Made by a program: the position numbers and the translations under genes
The notes under the pieces: generated by a model
What the model was told of the DNA's origin: nothing
What the model saw: only the letters and a program-made list of their open reading frames with translations
Databases searched by the model: none
NCBI RefSeq assembly: GCF_010093535.1
Contig: NW_022985200.1
Location: 66,870-130,869, forward strand
Source of the DNA: Lindgomyces ingoldianus
Lineage: Eukaryota; Ascomycota; Dothideomycetes; Pleosporales; Lindgomycetaceae
DNA: 64,000 bases
Reading direction: 5' to 3'
Shown: positions 23,781 to 36,341 of the stretch, in pieces
Layout of the letters: each line of letters begins with the position of its first letter
Numbering within the stretch: the stretch's first letter is position 1

Positions 23781-26529
23781 GTCTCTCTAGCCTTCCTCCT
23801 CTACCTCTAGCGCTGTTAGTGCGGGCGTCTTTAACGTCCTTGTGCAGTCTAGCAGCCTAGGGCGCATCTGTGTTACTTTTTTAACTAGTTTTACTACTAA
23901 TTAGTAGTTTATTTAGCATTTTAGCATAAATATATAAATTTTTTAGCTTTTTTACTTTCTCTTTATATAAAATGCTAATTATAGATAGGCTAAGAAGTAG
24001 CATATAGCAGCTTTACTATTTTATAATATTAATATTATTTTGCTTACTAGCACTAATCTACAGCTATAGGCAGTAAAAGTTGTGCGTTATAAGAGGTACT
24101 TTTATATAGTTTTAGTTTAAAGTTATAGTTAAGTCTTAGTAACTTTATATACTTATTATTATAGCAGCACTACTAGTGCCTTTTTTTTTTATTAAGTGTT
24201 ATATGTTAGCTAACTTCTAGGCTAATGCCTACGCTTTATGCATATAGTAGAGCTGTAGTCTGCATTATAACTACTATATGTAAGAGGTGGTAGCTTTTTT
24301 TCTTCTATATACTAGACAAATAAACTATCTTTTTTACATATCCTTCTCTTCTAATCTTAGAATAAGAAAAATAAGTGTGTATAATAAAAAAAAATAAAAA
24401 AGATAAGCTTTATATAAAAGTGTTATTAGTCTAGTTAGTTTAGAGCATCTTTGCACATAGAATCTAGCTAGTTTATAAATGCTTTTATTTAGACAGAGAG
24501 GCAGTTAGTTAGAACTAATAATTAAAAAGCCTAGTTTAGTGTTTTTTTATACATATATTTACTAAGTTATTTTTACTATTAATCTACTTTATCTTAGTAA
24601 TTTCTCTTTTTTTATATAATTTATAAAGTAATATAATGTTAATTATAAGTTACTTTTTACTAGTAGTGCCTAGCTTAATAAAGTAATTATATAAAGACTT
24701 TAAATTTATGTAGATTACTACTAAAATTAGTAGCAGTTTAAGCGTTTATATAATTTACTATAAAGTTATACTAAAAGTAATTATATTATTAAACTTTTTA
24801 ACTATTTTATATAGTTTACTAGTAAGAACACTTCTAGTTACTTTTTTATACTTAGTAGAATTTTAGTGTATAATATTACCTAGTATTTTAAAGTAGTTAC
24901 TTTACTTTATATAGTCTTTATTACTTAATATAATTAAGAATTTTAGCTGTAAGCTAAAGTTCTTATTATTAGTAAATAATTTATTTATAAAGATAAACAG
25001 CTTTACATAATTAAGTTATAATAGTAGAAAGGTAAAACTACGCTTACTATTATCTATCTACTATTAAATTTATATGTTAAGTGTGTTAATATTATTATGT
25101 AAAAAGTCTATAGTTTGTGCAGTAATAAAAAGGTTAAATGCTGCCTCTAGTTAACATATAGATGCAATATATACCTTTTTTACACATTACTTAACATATT
25201 ATTATGCAGCATCTTTATTTTTTAAGTTAATTATATAAAAGTAGCTTACTTATTTTTTCTAAGTAAAAACTACTATGTTGTGTGTAAGTTTAATCTTTTT
25301 ACTATTAAACTTAATAAGTTGCTTCTTTGCTAAAATAGTTTTACCTTTTATGTAAAACTTTACTTTTTATAGTTTTTTCTCTTTTCTTTGCGCAAAATTC
25401 TTTATTATAATGCCTAAAGTGTTATATAAATGCTTCTAGTTATGTCTAGGGCCTATGTTATACATATAGTGCATATTTGCCTAACCTTTTAGGATATCTA
25501 GAAAGATGTCTATGTACTAAGTTTTCTAGATATCTAGCTATTAACATAGATTAATAAAAATTCTTATTTTATTTATAAAAATGTTATATAGTTAACTTAT
25601 ATAGTTATTATTTTTCTTATACTTTTTAAAATTATATAATTTTATCTGCTAAAAGTTTTTCTTTAGCAGTTTCCCTCTAGAGTAGAAGTTTATACAGGTT
25701 GTAATGTAGTATAGATTGTGCAGGTAGTATTAGTAGTGCATACACTACTGCAGGCGGTGGTGTGTACGATTAAGGGTGTGGAGCAGGCGTTAGGTAGGGT
25801 GGCATGTATTGTTTGTACAGTAATTAGTATAGTGCTAGCTAAAGTGTAAGAGTAGGTAATGCTAGTATGTTTAGTGTTAATAGCAGCATTATGTTTAGTC
25901 TGCTTCTATGTAGAGCTTTATATAGTAATAAAAGTTATGTATAAAGCCTTTTTAGTGCAATTACTTTTTTTTATGCTATATTATACAGCTTTTAGGCTTA
26001 GGTACCTTTAGTGCCTAGCTGTAGTGTAATTCCTTTGTCTTTTAGCACTTATATAAGCTTTTTTTTAAATATGTAGCTAAGTACTAAAAAGTCTTATAGT
26101 GTCTATTTTTTAAAATTTTTTATATATAAACTTAGAAAAGTAGCGCCCTTCTAAGTTATTATACATAGATTAGTAATTATATAACTTATATATAATTAAG
26201 TCTATAAGCTTATTAGAGCCTCTAACATGTTAATCTTATTATTCTAGTACTCTAGGCTAGTCTTATTCTATAGTGTTGCCTCTAATATCTCTATGTCTTT
26301 TATAAGTTATTTATATAATAGAAATTATTCCTTATTCTTTTTATTATTATGCAGAGTTATTAGTTGCTAATAGGATTTTATTATAATAGTATAATTAATT
26401 ACTTTTCTAGTAGATTACGCAGGTACTGCTGTTATCTAGCTGCTAGGTTGTGCAGCTTTAATAGCTTTAGTGTGCGCCTTACACTATCTCCTTCTTACTT
26501 TGTACAGTAGCAGAGCTTGCTGTATAATG

Positions 26530-27284
26530 NNNNNNNNNNNNNNNNNNNNNNNNNNNNNNNNNNNNNNNNNNNNNNNNNNNNNNNNNNNNNNNNNNNNNNN
26601 NNNNNNNNNNNNNNNNNNNNNNNNNNNNNNNNNNNNNNNNNNNNNNNNNNNNNNNNNNNNNNNNNNNNNNNNNNNNNNNNNNNNNNNNNNNNNNNNNNNN
26701 NNNNNNNNNNNNNNNNNNNNNNNNNNNNNNNNNNNNNNNNNNNNNNNNNNNNNNNNNNNNNNNNNNNNNNNNNNNNNNNNNNNNNNNNNNNNNNNNNNNN
26801 NNNNNNNNNNNNNNNNNNNNNNNNNNNNNNNNNNNNNNNNNNNNNNNNNNNNNNNNNNNNNNNNNNNNNNNNNNNNNNNNNNNNNNNNNNNNNNNNNNNN
26901 NNNNNNNNNNNNNNNNNNNNNNNNNNNNNNNNNNNNNNNNNNNNNNNNNNNNNNNNNNNNNNNNNNNNNNNNNNNNNNNNNNNNNNNNNNNNNNNNNNNN
27001 NNNNNNNNNNNNNNNNNNNNNNNNNNNNNNNNNNNNNNNNNNNNNNNNNNNNNNNNNNNNNNNNNNNNNNNNNNNNNNNNNNNNNNNNNNNNNNNNNNNN
27101 NNNNNNNNNNNNNNNNNNNNNNNNNNNNNNNNNNNNNNNNNNNNNNNNNNNNNNNNNNNNNNNNNNNNNNNNNNNNNNNNNNNNNNNNNNNNNNNNNNNN
27201 NNNNNNNNNNNNNNNNNNNNNNNNNNNNNNNNNNNNNNNNNNNNNNNNNNNNNNNNNNNNNNNNNNNNNNNNNNNNNNNNNNNN
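26530..27284. other. Assembly gap (N), 755 bases
   Basis: Unsequenced run inside the LTR retroelement. Frames that appear to run across it are artefacts. The sequence right after it is a tandem repeat, a common cause of collapsed assembly. Confidence 1.
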
Positions 27285-27290
27285 TACTAT

Positions 27291-27410
27291 CCTAAGGGAT
27301 AGGTAACTAAACAAAGTACCTTACAGGGTGTAGGTGCTTTATTATTACTCTTCCTAAGGGATAAGTAACAAAACAAAGTACCTTATAGAGCGTAGGTACT
27401 CTATTATTAC
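27291..27410. repeat. 62-bp tandem repeat at the gap edge
   Basis: CCTAAGGGATAGGTAACTAA at 27291 recurs with small changes at 27353, a period of 62 bp. It continues for about two visible units and may extend into the gap. Confidence 0.8.
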
Positions 27411-27450
27411 TTTTGCTAATTTGTAGTTAATTAAATTAACTACTAATTAG

Positions 27451-27731
27451 TGTTAAATAGGCTCTAATAGCTAGCTGCTTATAGTATAAGCACTTAAGTA
27501 GCAAAAGTAAGAGTAGTGTACAGTGTGCACAGCGTATAAGGTAGGTAAGGTAAGGGCAACATGTTTCTAGTTTTATTGCTCTTTGTCTTTTCTTTGTACA
27601 GAGGAAAAGGGGGATATCTAGATGTTCGCGCACAGAGGTTCGCGCACGAGCATTATGTGACATAGATACGTGGTCCTGCTCGTGCGCGATCGCTTGTATC
27701 CAGATCGTGACGCTGCTGCTGCGTACAGACA
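27451..27731. repeat. Right LTR of the nested retroelement
   Basis: 281 bp. Its 3' half keeps many CpG sites (for example CTCGTGCGCGATCGC), which the left LTR has lost. An imperfect palindrome, GTAGTTAATTAAATTAACTAC less its last base, lies just outside the LTR at 27423-27443. Confidence 0.88.
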
Positions 27732-28031
27732 GTAAGCCTTTTTAAATTATTAAAGTTTTTTCTGCTTTAATCTACTTTTTTTTATATAATTTATATTATA
27801 TAGCAGCTTTATTAGCTGCTTAAAGCTTAGTACTTTCTTATTATGCTAACACTAGCTTATGTGTAATTATTACTACCTCTTTTAAAACTTTTTTAAACAT
27901 TTTAACTATAAAAGTTAGTAAACTATTTATATGCTTTTAAATTTTTATTTTTATAAGCATTAATTATAACTTAAGTTTTAAAGTATTACTTAAAGTTTAT
28001 AACTGCTAGAGCATATTATATATAAGTAGTA

Positions 28032-29162
28032 ACGTACCTAACGGGTTGGCCGGCCACACGGGTTGGCCGGCCACTTTTGCTAAGCCCCCACTAAAACCAC
28101 TCTATTCTCTCGCAAAACAGCCCACTTTAGCCCTGTATAAAGTAATACAACATAAGATATTATTTAGAGTCTACTTCTACTACTTACTTACACATACGCA
28201 AGTTATGCCTAGTCTAATTGCACTACTTGCATTACCTTTAACTTAGCTTACCTTCTTTAGCGCACACCTGCGTCTTTAGCTTCTTTCTATTACTACGCGC
28301 TCTAAACTCCTTTAGAGCAGTTAGATAAGCTCTATTCTTAACTATTAAGGTCTTTTCTGCCTAAATCTGCTTTCTTTTATGTAATCTACATTATATAGCA
28401 GCCTTATTTACTGCTTAAAGCTCTATAATTTTATAGCCTACTTTATTATGTTAATGCTCTAGATAACTATTATCTACTTTTTATTACCTTACTATATTAC
28501 CTTTAGCTGTCTTTATCTCTTTAAAGCTATAACAACTGCTCTAGTTAATATCTAGCCTATTATAAAGCCTAACTTATTAAAGTTATACCTATTTTAATCC
28601 TAGATACTATACTTAGCTTTTATGTTAGCTACTAGGCAAAACTAGCCTTAGATAACTTCTAGATTCTTAGAAAGCGCTCTCTTATAATTATACTTATAAT
28701 TAAACTTTATTATAAACTTAGGGCAGTGCTTAACCTACATACTAGTCTAGTTTAAGCTAACCTAGCCTAGATTACGCTCTGCAGGTAAGGAATTAGCTAT
28801 ATTAGCTACAGCTGTAAGCCTAAGGGGAAATCTATATGTAATAAGCTTAAGTATGTACTTAACAACAACTTTTTTTTAAGCTTAGTTAGATTCCTTAATT
28901 TAGGCTAGCATTCTGCTTATAAAGGCTGTCTAGCGCGTTAATTGCTTAGTGTTGTGTAAGAGACATTATAGATAGCTGCAGTGTGTTATAAGAAGAGTTT
29001 TAAGTCTTATTTAAAAGCTTAAAGAGTAAGCTGTATCTAACATTCTTTAGAAGATTTAATCTAGTGTTGTTGTTAAAGCATTATGTAGATAGGTAGAGTT
29101 TAGTAGGGGCTTAGCAAAAGTGGCCGGCCAACCCGTGTGGCCGGCTAACCTGTTAGGTACGT
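28032..29162 (-). mobile_element. A-family Fot1-like element A2, internally deleted
   Basis: 1131-bp element with the same TIRs as A1 (starting ACGTACCTAACGGGTTGGCC), flanked by TA (28030-28031, 29163-29164). It is inverted relative to A1 and lacks about 730 bp of the interior, so it is non-autonomous. Its TIRs are better preserved than those of A1: the two GGTTGGCCGGCCAC boxes are intact on the left side. Confidence 0.88.
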
Positions 29163-29466
29163 TAGTAGTAATAAAGTGCATAACTTTATATTAAAGCCTA
29201 TTATAACTTATTATAAGTTAAAAGGAACTAATTTAGCGTCTTAGAACTCTTTTTAAATATTACTAAAAGTAATTATAGCATTATAAGCTGCTTTAAAGCA
29301 TAGTAGAAACTTTATTTTTATAATATAAGTAATCTAGTTATATATAAAGTTTTTAGCTTAGCGCTTATATACTTTTTTAAAAAAAGTAAAACAACCTATA
29401 TTAAGTAGCTATAAAAAGTGTAATAAGTAAAAAAGTATATAAATAGTAATAATCTTATTATCTTTA

Positions 29467-30566
29467 ACGTACTTTATAGGCGAGTTGCTCACACACCTAA
29501 GTTGCTTACTTTTGCCAAGACCCTACTAAACTACTCTTTCTACACTAATGCATTCCCCATAACACTACTTAGACGCGCTAAAAGAACGTTAGATACAGCT
29601 TACACTCTAAGCTTTTAAATAAAACATAAAACTCTTAAAGAAATATGCTATAGCTATGTGCAGAGTTTTATAAAAAATAATACATAACTACAGCGCTAGA
29701 TAACCTTTATAAGCTAATTCTACAGCTAAATTATAAAGGCTAAGCAATAAAAAAAAGTAGGTAATTATTAAGACTATACTTAAGCTATATACGCAAGGAA
29801 TTTCCTCTTAGATAGCATTTATAGCTAATATAGCTAATTTTTTACGCGCTAAGTATAATCTAGGCTATATTTGCATAAACTAGCCTAGTATGTTTATAAA
29901 GTGTTATTTAGAGCTTAAAGTAACATTTAAGTGTAAGTATAACTATAAAAAAGCTTTTTATAAGAGTCTTAGAGTAATTTAGAGCAGGTTTAGCCTTATA
30001 AAGAATATTAAAGCTAAGTATAGCATCTAGAATAATAACATGTACAACTTTAGTAAAATAAGGTTTATAATTAGCTAGATATCTTTTAACTATACTTACA
30101 CTTAAAACTTTACTTTAAGCTATAAATAACGCTTTATAAACATACTAGGCTAGTTTATATAAACATAGCCTAGATTACGCTTAGCGTGTAAAGAATTAGC
30201 TATATTAGCTATAAATGCTATCTAAGAGGAAATTCCTTACGCATATAGCTTAAGTATAGTCTTAATAATTACCTACTTTTTTTTATTACCTAGCCTTTAT
30301 AATTTAGCTGTAGAATTAGCTTATAAAGGTTATTTAGCGCTATAGTTATTTATTATCTTTTATAGAACTTTATATATAGCTATAGCACATTTTTTTAAAA
30401 GTTTTATGTTTTATTTAAAAGCTTAGAGTATAAGCTATATCTAACATTCTTTTAGCACATCTAAGTAGTGTTATAGGGAATGCATTAGTGTAGGAAGGGT
30501 AGTTTAGTAGGGTCTTGGCAAAAGTAAGCAACTTAGGTGTGTAAGCAACTCGCCTATAAAGTACGT
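29467..30566 (+). mobile_element. Fold-back derivative B5 of the B family
   Basis: 1100-bp element flanked by TA. The first about 475 bp (29467-29941) and the last about 476 bp (30091-30566) are inverted copies of each other, separated by about 149 bp. Both arms derive from the TIR plus the 5' end of the B-family transposase, including its HTH region. The element could fold into a long hairpin. It has no coding capacity of its own. Confidence 0.88.
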
Positions 30567-30902
30567 TATAGTATTACTAAAAATAAAGTTAGTTATAGCT
30601 TTTATAGCTATTAATAACTAGCAGATAGTAGCTGCTAACAGTACACTTCTTTATATGCGCGTTAAAGTGCTTTAACTAGTCTAGACTAAGCTAATTAGTA
30701 GTCTAGCTACACTTAAAAATTATAATAACTTAATTTTAAAGTAGATTTTTCTTTTTATACTAGTTTAAAAAGTAGTTGCTACTCTAAAAAATAATAATAA
30801 GTAGAATAGCCTACTTTTTAGCATTAATGCCTTAAATAGCTATTGTCTACTCCTAGTTACCTAGCTAAACTACTTTTAGCTGTTCTTATCTCTTTACACT
30901 TA

Positions 30903-32002
30903 ACGTACTTCATGGGCGAGTTGCTCACACACCTAAGTTGCTTACTTTTACTAAGACCCTACTAAACTACTCTTTCTACACTAATGCATTCCCTATAACA
31001 CTACTTAGACGCGCTAAAAGAATGTTAGATATAGCTTACACTCTAAGCTTTTAAATAAGACATAAAACTTTTAAAAAAATGTGCTATAGCTATATATAAA
31101 GTTTTATAAAAAATAATAAATAACTATAGCGCTAAATAACCTTTATAAGCTAATTCTACAGCTAAATTATAAAGGCTAGGTAATAAAAAAAAGTAAGTAA
31201 TTATTAAGACTATACTTAAGCTATATACATAAGAAATTTCCCCTTAGATAGCATTTATAGCTAATATAGCTAATTCTTTGCGCGCTAAGCGTAATCTAGG
31301 CTATGTTTGCATAAACTAGCTTAGTATATTTATAAAGTGTTATTTAAAGCTTAAAGTAAAGTTTTAAGTATAAGTATAGTTAAAAGATATCTAGCTAATT
31401 ATAAACCTTATCTTGCTAAAGTTGTACGTGTTATTATTTTAGATGCTATACTTAGCTTTAATATTCTTTATAAGGCTAAACCTGCTCTAAATTACTCTAA
31501 AACTCTTATAAAAAGCTTTTTTATAGTTATACTTACGCTTAAACATTACTTTAAGCTCTAAATAACACTTTATAAACATACTAGGCTAGTTTATATAAAC
31601 ATAGCCTAGATTACGCTTAGTGTGTAAAGAATTAGCTATATTAGCTATAAATGCTATCTAAGAGGAAATTCCTTGCGCATATAGCTTAAGTATAGTCTTA
31701 AAAATCACCTGCTTCTTTTTATTACTTAGCCTTTATAATTTAGCTGTAGAATTAGCTTATAAAGGTTATTTAGCGCTATAGTTATTTATTATCTTTTATA
31801 AAACTTTACATATAGCTATAGCATATTTCTTTAAGAGTTTTATGTCTTATTTAAAAGCTTAGAGTGTAAGCTGTATCTAATATTCTTTTAGCTTGTCTAA
31901 GTAGTGTTGTGGGGAATGCATTAGTGTAGAAAGGGTAGTTTAGTAGGGTCTTAGCAAAAGTAAGCAACTCAGGTGTGTGAGCAACTCGCCTATGAAGTAC
32001 GT
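30903..32002 (-). mobile_element. Fold-back derivative B6 of the B family
   Basis: Also exactly 1100 bp and flanked by TA (30901-30902, 32003-32004). It matches B5 in reverse complement, including the asymmetric spacer (here about 31379-31527), so B5 and B6 are two insertions of one fold-back element in opposite orientation. Confidence 0.88.
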
Positions 32003-32640
32003 TATAATAACTGCTCTAGTAGATATTTAGCCTATTATAAACTTTGTTTTATTAAAGTTATATATATTATTATTCTAGATGCTATACTTAGCTTTAATAT
32101 TTTTTATAAAGTTAAACTAGCTTTAAATTACTATAAAATCTTTATAAAAAGCTTTTTTATAGTTATACTTACACTTAAACTTTACTTTAAGCTTTAAGTA
32201 ATACTTAATAAATATATTAAGCTAGTTTATGCTAACATAGCTTATATTATGCTTAGTGTATAAAAAATTAGCTATATTAGCTATAGCTGCTAGCTAGAGG
32301 GGAAATTTTTGTGTATTTAGCTTAAGTATGTGCTAAATAATTACCTACTTTTTATTATTATTTAGCTTTTATAAGTTAGCTATATAATTAGCTTAAAAAA
32401 GTTATTTAGTATGTTAGTTACTTATTATCTTTTAAAGAACCTTATAAATAGCTGCAGCATGTTACTTAAAAAGTGTTACATCTTATTTAAAAGCCTAGAG
32501 TGTAAGCTGCATCTAATGTTTCTTTAACACATCTAAGTAGTGTTGTTAAGAATGCATTAGTGTAAGAAAAGTAGTGTAGTAGAGTCTTAGTAAAAGTAAG
32601 CAACTTAGGTGTGTAAGCAACTTGCCTGTAAAGTACATTA

Positions 32641-34509
32641 TATGTTTATTAGATTTTTATCTAGGACAAGTGTAAAAGCATAAGGTTTAAGTAAAGCGTC
32701 TTAATGCAAACTTCTTTAGAAAATAGAAGGGATAAGAGCTTAAATTAGCCTGCTCCTCCTAAGGGTAGCAGTTAAAGTAAGTGCCTAGGCTTAATTAGGA
32801 TAGTAGCTTACACATGCTATTTCTAACATTGCGTAGAGAATGCAGTTGTTATTAAAGACAGTTAGCCTAAATTAGATATTAATACTAACAACAAGAGTTG
32901 CCTATAGGAAGATAACATAGGTACATAGATAGATAATTAACTTAAGGTCTTAGGTATCTTAACATAAGAGTGTTATAATAGAGAATATCCTACTAGTACA
33001 GAGGATACTATTAACTTAGAGGTGGTTAATAGAGCAGGAACTTAAACTAGTAGGCACTAGCATTATAAACCTACGTTAACGCTGCTAACTAGCTTGTTAA
33101 TAATAAATATTAAACAGCTAACACTTAAGGCTAGCAGCTATAGTTTTCTAAAAGCTACAGCACTTTAGCCGCAGCAACTAATGCAGAAGAAGGCAGAGAG
33201 GTAAGGTAAGCATACGCTATTAGAAGTGTATTTATTTTATTTAATAGTAGTAAAGAAAATTCTTTATGCTTATAAGTAGTAGTAGCAGAACTAATACTAA
33301 TAATAATAACAACAGCGGCAATCACACAACATAGTTCACGCGCAAGCAGAAACGCTCTCTGCTAGCTAAGCGGCACAGTTAAATGTTAAATACAACATTA
33401 AAGCAGCGCCTTAAGCACGCTGCACACTTAGTAATGCAACAAAAGCTATTTTTATCCTTTAGCAGGCTGCTCTCTAACTGTCCTTTAGCCTTAAAACCTC
33501 TTTTAGCAGTGCAGTACAGCAGTTACAATACTAAGATATACTCTAGTAATAATAGGAGTAACAACAGCAGCAAAGAAAGCAGTAATTATAGCTACTATTT
33601 TAGAAGTAATAAGCAACTAAAGCTAATCTAACGCTCTTATTGCTTGCGTAGACACAAGCAGAAGCGCAATTACAGAAGTGCAGATAAAAGTAATAAATAT
33701 AAGGTAGAATAAATCCTCTAAGCCTGCGTCTATTGCAGAAAGCTATAGTACTGTGCAAAATAGCTTAGATATAAGGACAACCCAAAGTAGTATAATGCAT
33801 CTAACTTTAAAAATAGCCTGTATAAGCTTTGTAATTTTTACAGGGCTAATCCTACCTACCTAGGGCCTCTAAAAAGGCTTAGGGAGTGGGTATAGTGTTA
33901 GAAGGAGGACAGAGATGTGAATAATTATCTTAATAATAACAAGCCTAAGAGATTACACATAGGAGGCAGAACATTGCAAGGATGGCGTACAGCATCTAGT
34001 TAAGAGGTTAAGCTAAGTTAGGTAGAAGACAGTTAGCTTAGCCAGAGAGTATAGCTAGTTGTATAACAGGAAATCTAGACATATAGGGCGTGTACTAGTT
34101 TAGCTCTTTATAATTATTCTATCTATTCTTTTTTATAAACCTCTGCCTTTGCGACTACTCTTCTCTCTGCTAAGTTGTTGCGCTGCTTACTAGAGAACCT
34201 TACAAAGCGGCTATAGCGATGGATTTGTGACTATCCCTGGCGGCACTAGATTCACCTGTATTGCGTTGCATTGCTTTTGTTAAATCTAGTGTGATTGCCT
34301 TGTATGCAACTTAGTCTCTATAGTAGTTAGACTAGAATACGTTTTTAGATGCAACAGGCTAAAGAAAAGGACAGAAATGTTTAGCTTTCCTTACCTTAGC
34401 CCTGCTAACAGGACTGTGGCAAATTAGACTAATAAGCACGTGAACAAAACAGATCCTATTTATAAGATTTTAGAAGTGGGATTACAATAATCTGCTTTGT
34501 AACAGGGAT
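32641..34509 (+). other. Degraded retroelement-like sequence, possible gag
   Basis: 1.9 kb of partly RIP-affected DNA. The 33240-33640 part is rich in AGC/AAC-type codons (Ser/Asn). On the plus strand near 33724 a broken frame gives C-x2-C-x4-Y in the pattern of a gag zinc knuckle whose His has become Tyr, followed by a basic segment; the last Cys is not visible. I regard a gag origin as possible only. The strand is opposite to the copia pol relic, so the two need not belong together. Confidence 0.3.
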
Positions 34510-34857
34510 TGTGGAGTTCTAAAACTCCTATGACAAACCCATCTAGCATATTACAAACCCTACCCCTAGCACTTACTGTACGTTATTACTCTCTATAGGT
34601 TAGTTTCCACACGCAGTGACCAATCTTCTCCGGTATGCTATTAACTTCTAAGACTATTAACAGTCGCGATCGCTCCCCCCTCCCAGCCTTTGAAGTGCCT
34701 CGCTGTTCCTATCTGAACTTGACCAGACCTGTTGTCTAAACTTGACTAGACCTGTTGTTTGTTCTAAGTATTCTTCCTAAAGTCTTTAAAGTTAAGCAAG
34801 GAGCTTATAAAGAAAATAAAGACATTGCATCTGTTTAAGACTACTTAGCTGTCTACA
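34510..34857 (+). other. Possible LTR fragment with a short direct repeat
   Basis: The block begins TGTGGAGTTCTAAAACTCC, with an internal inverted pair, and ends CTGTCTACA after a TTATAAAG box. These features are LTR-like, but no partner or target duplication was found. It contains two copies, about 24 bp apart, of AACTTGACCAGACCTGTTGT (second copy with one change) near 34717 and 34741, and a GCGATCGC site near 34667. Confidence 0.25.
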
Positions 34858-35129
34858 GACGCCCCAACACAGGTGGCCCTGTCGTACAAAGGAGACATGG
34901 AAGGTGGAGAGAAGCAAAGAGGCGAGAGAGCACTAGCATTGGCATCGACTGGGTCTCGTTGAGAGATACGGACAGTCTATGCGCCTTGGCCTCATCGCAA
35001 CAGCGAGAGGATGCAAAAATACTAGACAACATTAAAGATGTATACATAAGGGACCCTAGGTCTATACAATGCGTGGTGAGAGGGGAGCCCAATTGTTAGT
35101 AGTAATGGCTAGCCTCGGAGTAGAGCTGC

Positions 35130-35390
35130 ATCAACGATACGAGGTACTGCTCAGGTGTACGGAGCCGAGGTGTGGGAGAGGCCGCTTCAGAGGAGGCCTG
35201 GCCGACGGTGCTGTGGAACGACGCAAGATAAGAAGGTGGCTTGATACAGTGACTAAAGCGATAGGAAAGATACCTGATAGATAGTCTCTATTGAAAGAAA
35301 TGCTAGATCATAATCCTAAGACTAGAATCGCGGCCAGAGAATTAATGCAAAGGTTACAGAAGATAATAGTGATGGAGAAAATCCGAACGA
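35130..35390 (+). pseudogene. Protein-kinase C-lobe remnant
   Basis: Two short stretches look like pieces of a fungal protein kinase. At 35135-35179 the frame gives T-I-R-G-T-A-Q-V-Y-G-A-E-V-W-E, close to the end of an activation segment (GT-x-x-Y-x-A-P-E), with one residue missing. At about 35285-35360 another gives L-L-K-E-M-L-D-H-N-P-K-T-R-I-A-A-R-E-L, the classic last helix of the kinase fold, with its conserved Arg. They are only about 110 nt apart instead of about 250-300, are separated by stops, and have no catalytic loop upstream. I read this as a deleted, dead gene fragment. The base composition here is ordinary. Confidence 0.5.
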
Positions 35391-36341
35391 CGAGCCCTTT
35401 TAGAGGCATAAATATAGAGCATTGTGACGTCCCGAGCCGGGACGCCTGCATTAACGTCTATCCCTGCGTCACGCAAATCCCGCCGTGCCGCAAATTCTGA
35501 GGGGTACTTCGACATTAATAACGTACAATTCGACGCACGTGATGTTGTTTACTACGTTATTATGAAGTTATGTTCTACAGTATCTTTTGCAGATGTAGCG
35601 CGCTCTTGATACAAAAATTACGATGGCGCTACCGTTTTCGTGCTCATCCGGAAAGAGCCTCTCTAAGAGAGCAAATAATGCCATCACTGCGAAAGTGTCT
35701 GAGCCAAAGCCCTGTTAGTTCTTACACTTCTGTATACTCTTATACAAGTTGAAAATACTTTTGGTAAGGCCAAAAAGTCAATGCAAGATCTGAGGCAAGT
35801 GTGGTGCTCGGATTCATGCCTGATCGCCACCCTAGTCGGTACTTCTCCGGGAAAACCCATCCGTATATGGCTAGTCTGACACAGTCTCCGGCTCTGTGTG
35901 TTACGATCTGACGTAATTTTCGTGGTGTCATCTGTCACGCCAAGCTGTGGCTCCGAGGGACTGTGGCTGGTCATCTCAGCCAAAGACTTCGGACACGTGA
36001 TACGTCAGCATCATTTTCATGGCTGATGACAACGCTTGGGTTGCTCGCTCGGTTATAACTACGTTATCTGTAATTCAAGCCACGACTGTTAGAGCTTTTT
36101 GAAATTACATCGAAGGAAGCAATATAAACATGATTGTCTGAATTTCCTCTGTGCATACTGTTAGATGTCATTAAGATAATTGGAAATTGTTTCCTACAGT
36201 TCTTTAAGTGCCCCATTCACGAAGGAACTCGTTTCCTACGATTTGTTGCCTATAACCCAAACTCAGTGAAGAGTGACTAAGTTAAATTAACCCCCCAAGG
36301 AAACGTGTTCCTGTTTGTATAGTGCAACAAGTTTAGTTAAA
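35391..36341. other. Ordinary-composition intergenic sequence
   Basis: About 950 bp with balanced GC and no convincing gene. Open frames of 60-99 codons overlap on both strands without recognisable features. It borders the tandem array at 36342. Confidence 0.5.

Larger units (their letters stand above)
23009..27731. mobile_element. LTR retroelement with 281-bp LTRs nested in B4
   Basis: The LTRs at 23009-23289 and 27451-27731 are both 281 bp, begin TGTT and end ACA, and are flanked by GTAAG (23004-23008, 27732-27736). The interior is AT-rich with no intact frame, and 755 bases of it are unsequenced. A 5-bp duplication fits Ty1/copia or Ty3/gypsy elements. A purine-rich tract on the minus strand next to the left LTR (AGATAAAAAGAAAAG) hints at minus orientation, but this is not decisive. 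Confidence 0.88.
22708..32638 (-). mobile_element. Composite: Fot1-like element B4 carrying four nested insertions
   Basis: The family-B TIR at 22708 (TA at 22706-22707) pairs with the right TIR ending at 32638 (TA at 32639-32640). Inside are an LTR retroelement (23009-27731), A-family element A2 (28032-29162) and two 1100-bp fold-back elements (29467-30566 and 30903-32002). Each is flanked by its own target duplication. Removing these and one duplication copy each leaves 1866 bp, the same length as B2, and the joined segments run collinear with B1 and B3. Confidence 0.9.

Noticed and set aside
26470..27314. Long open frames of 261-278 codons on both strands
   Set aside because: They consist almost entirely of the unsequenced N run.
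35684..35983. 99-codon minus-strand frame
   Set aside because: Several overlapping frames of similar length on both strands and no recognisable features; probably chance in GC-balanced DNA.
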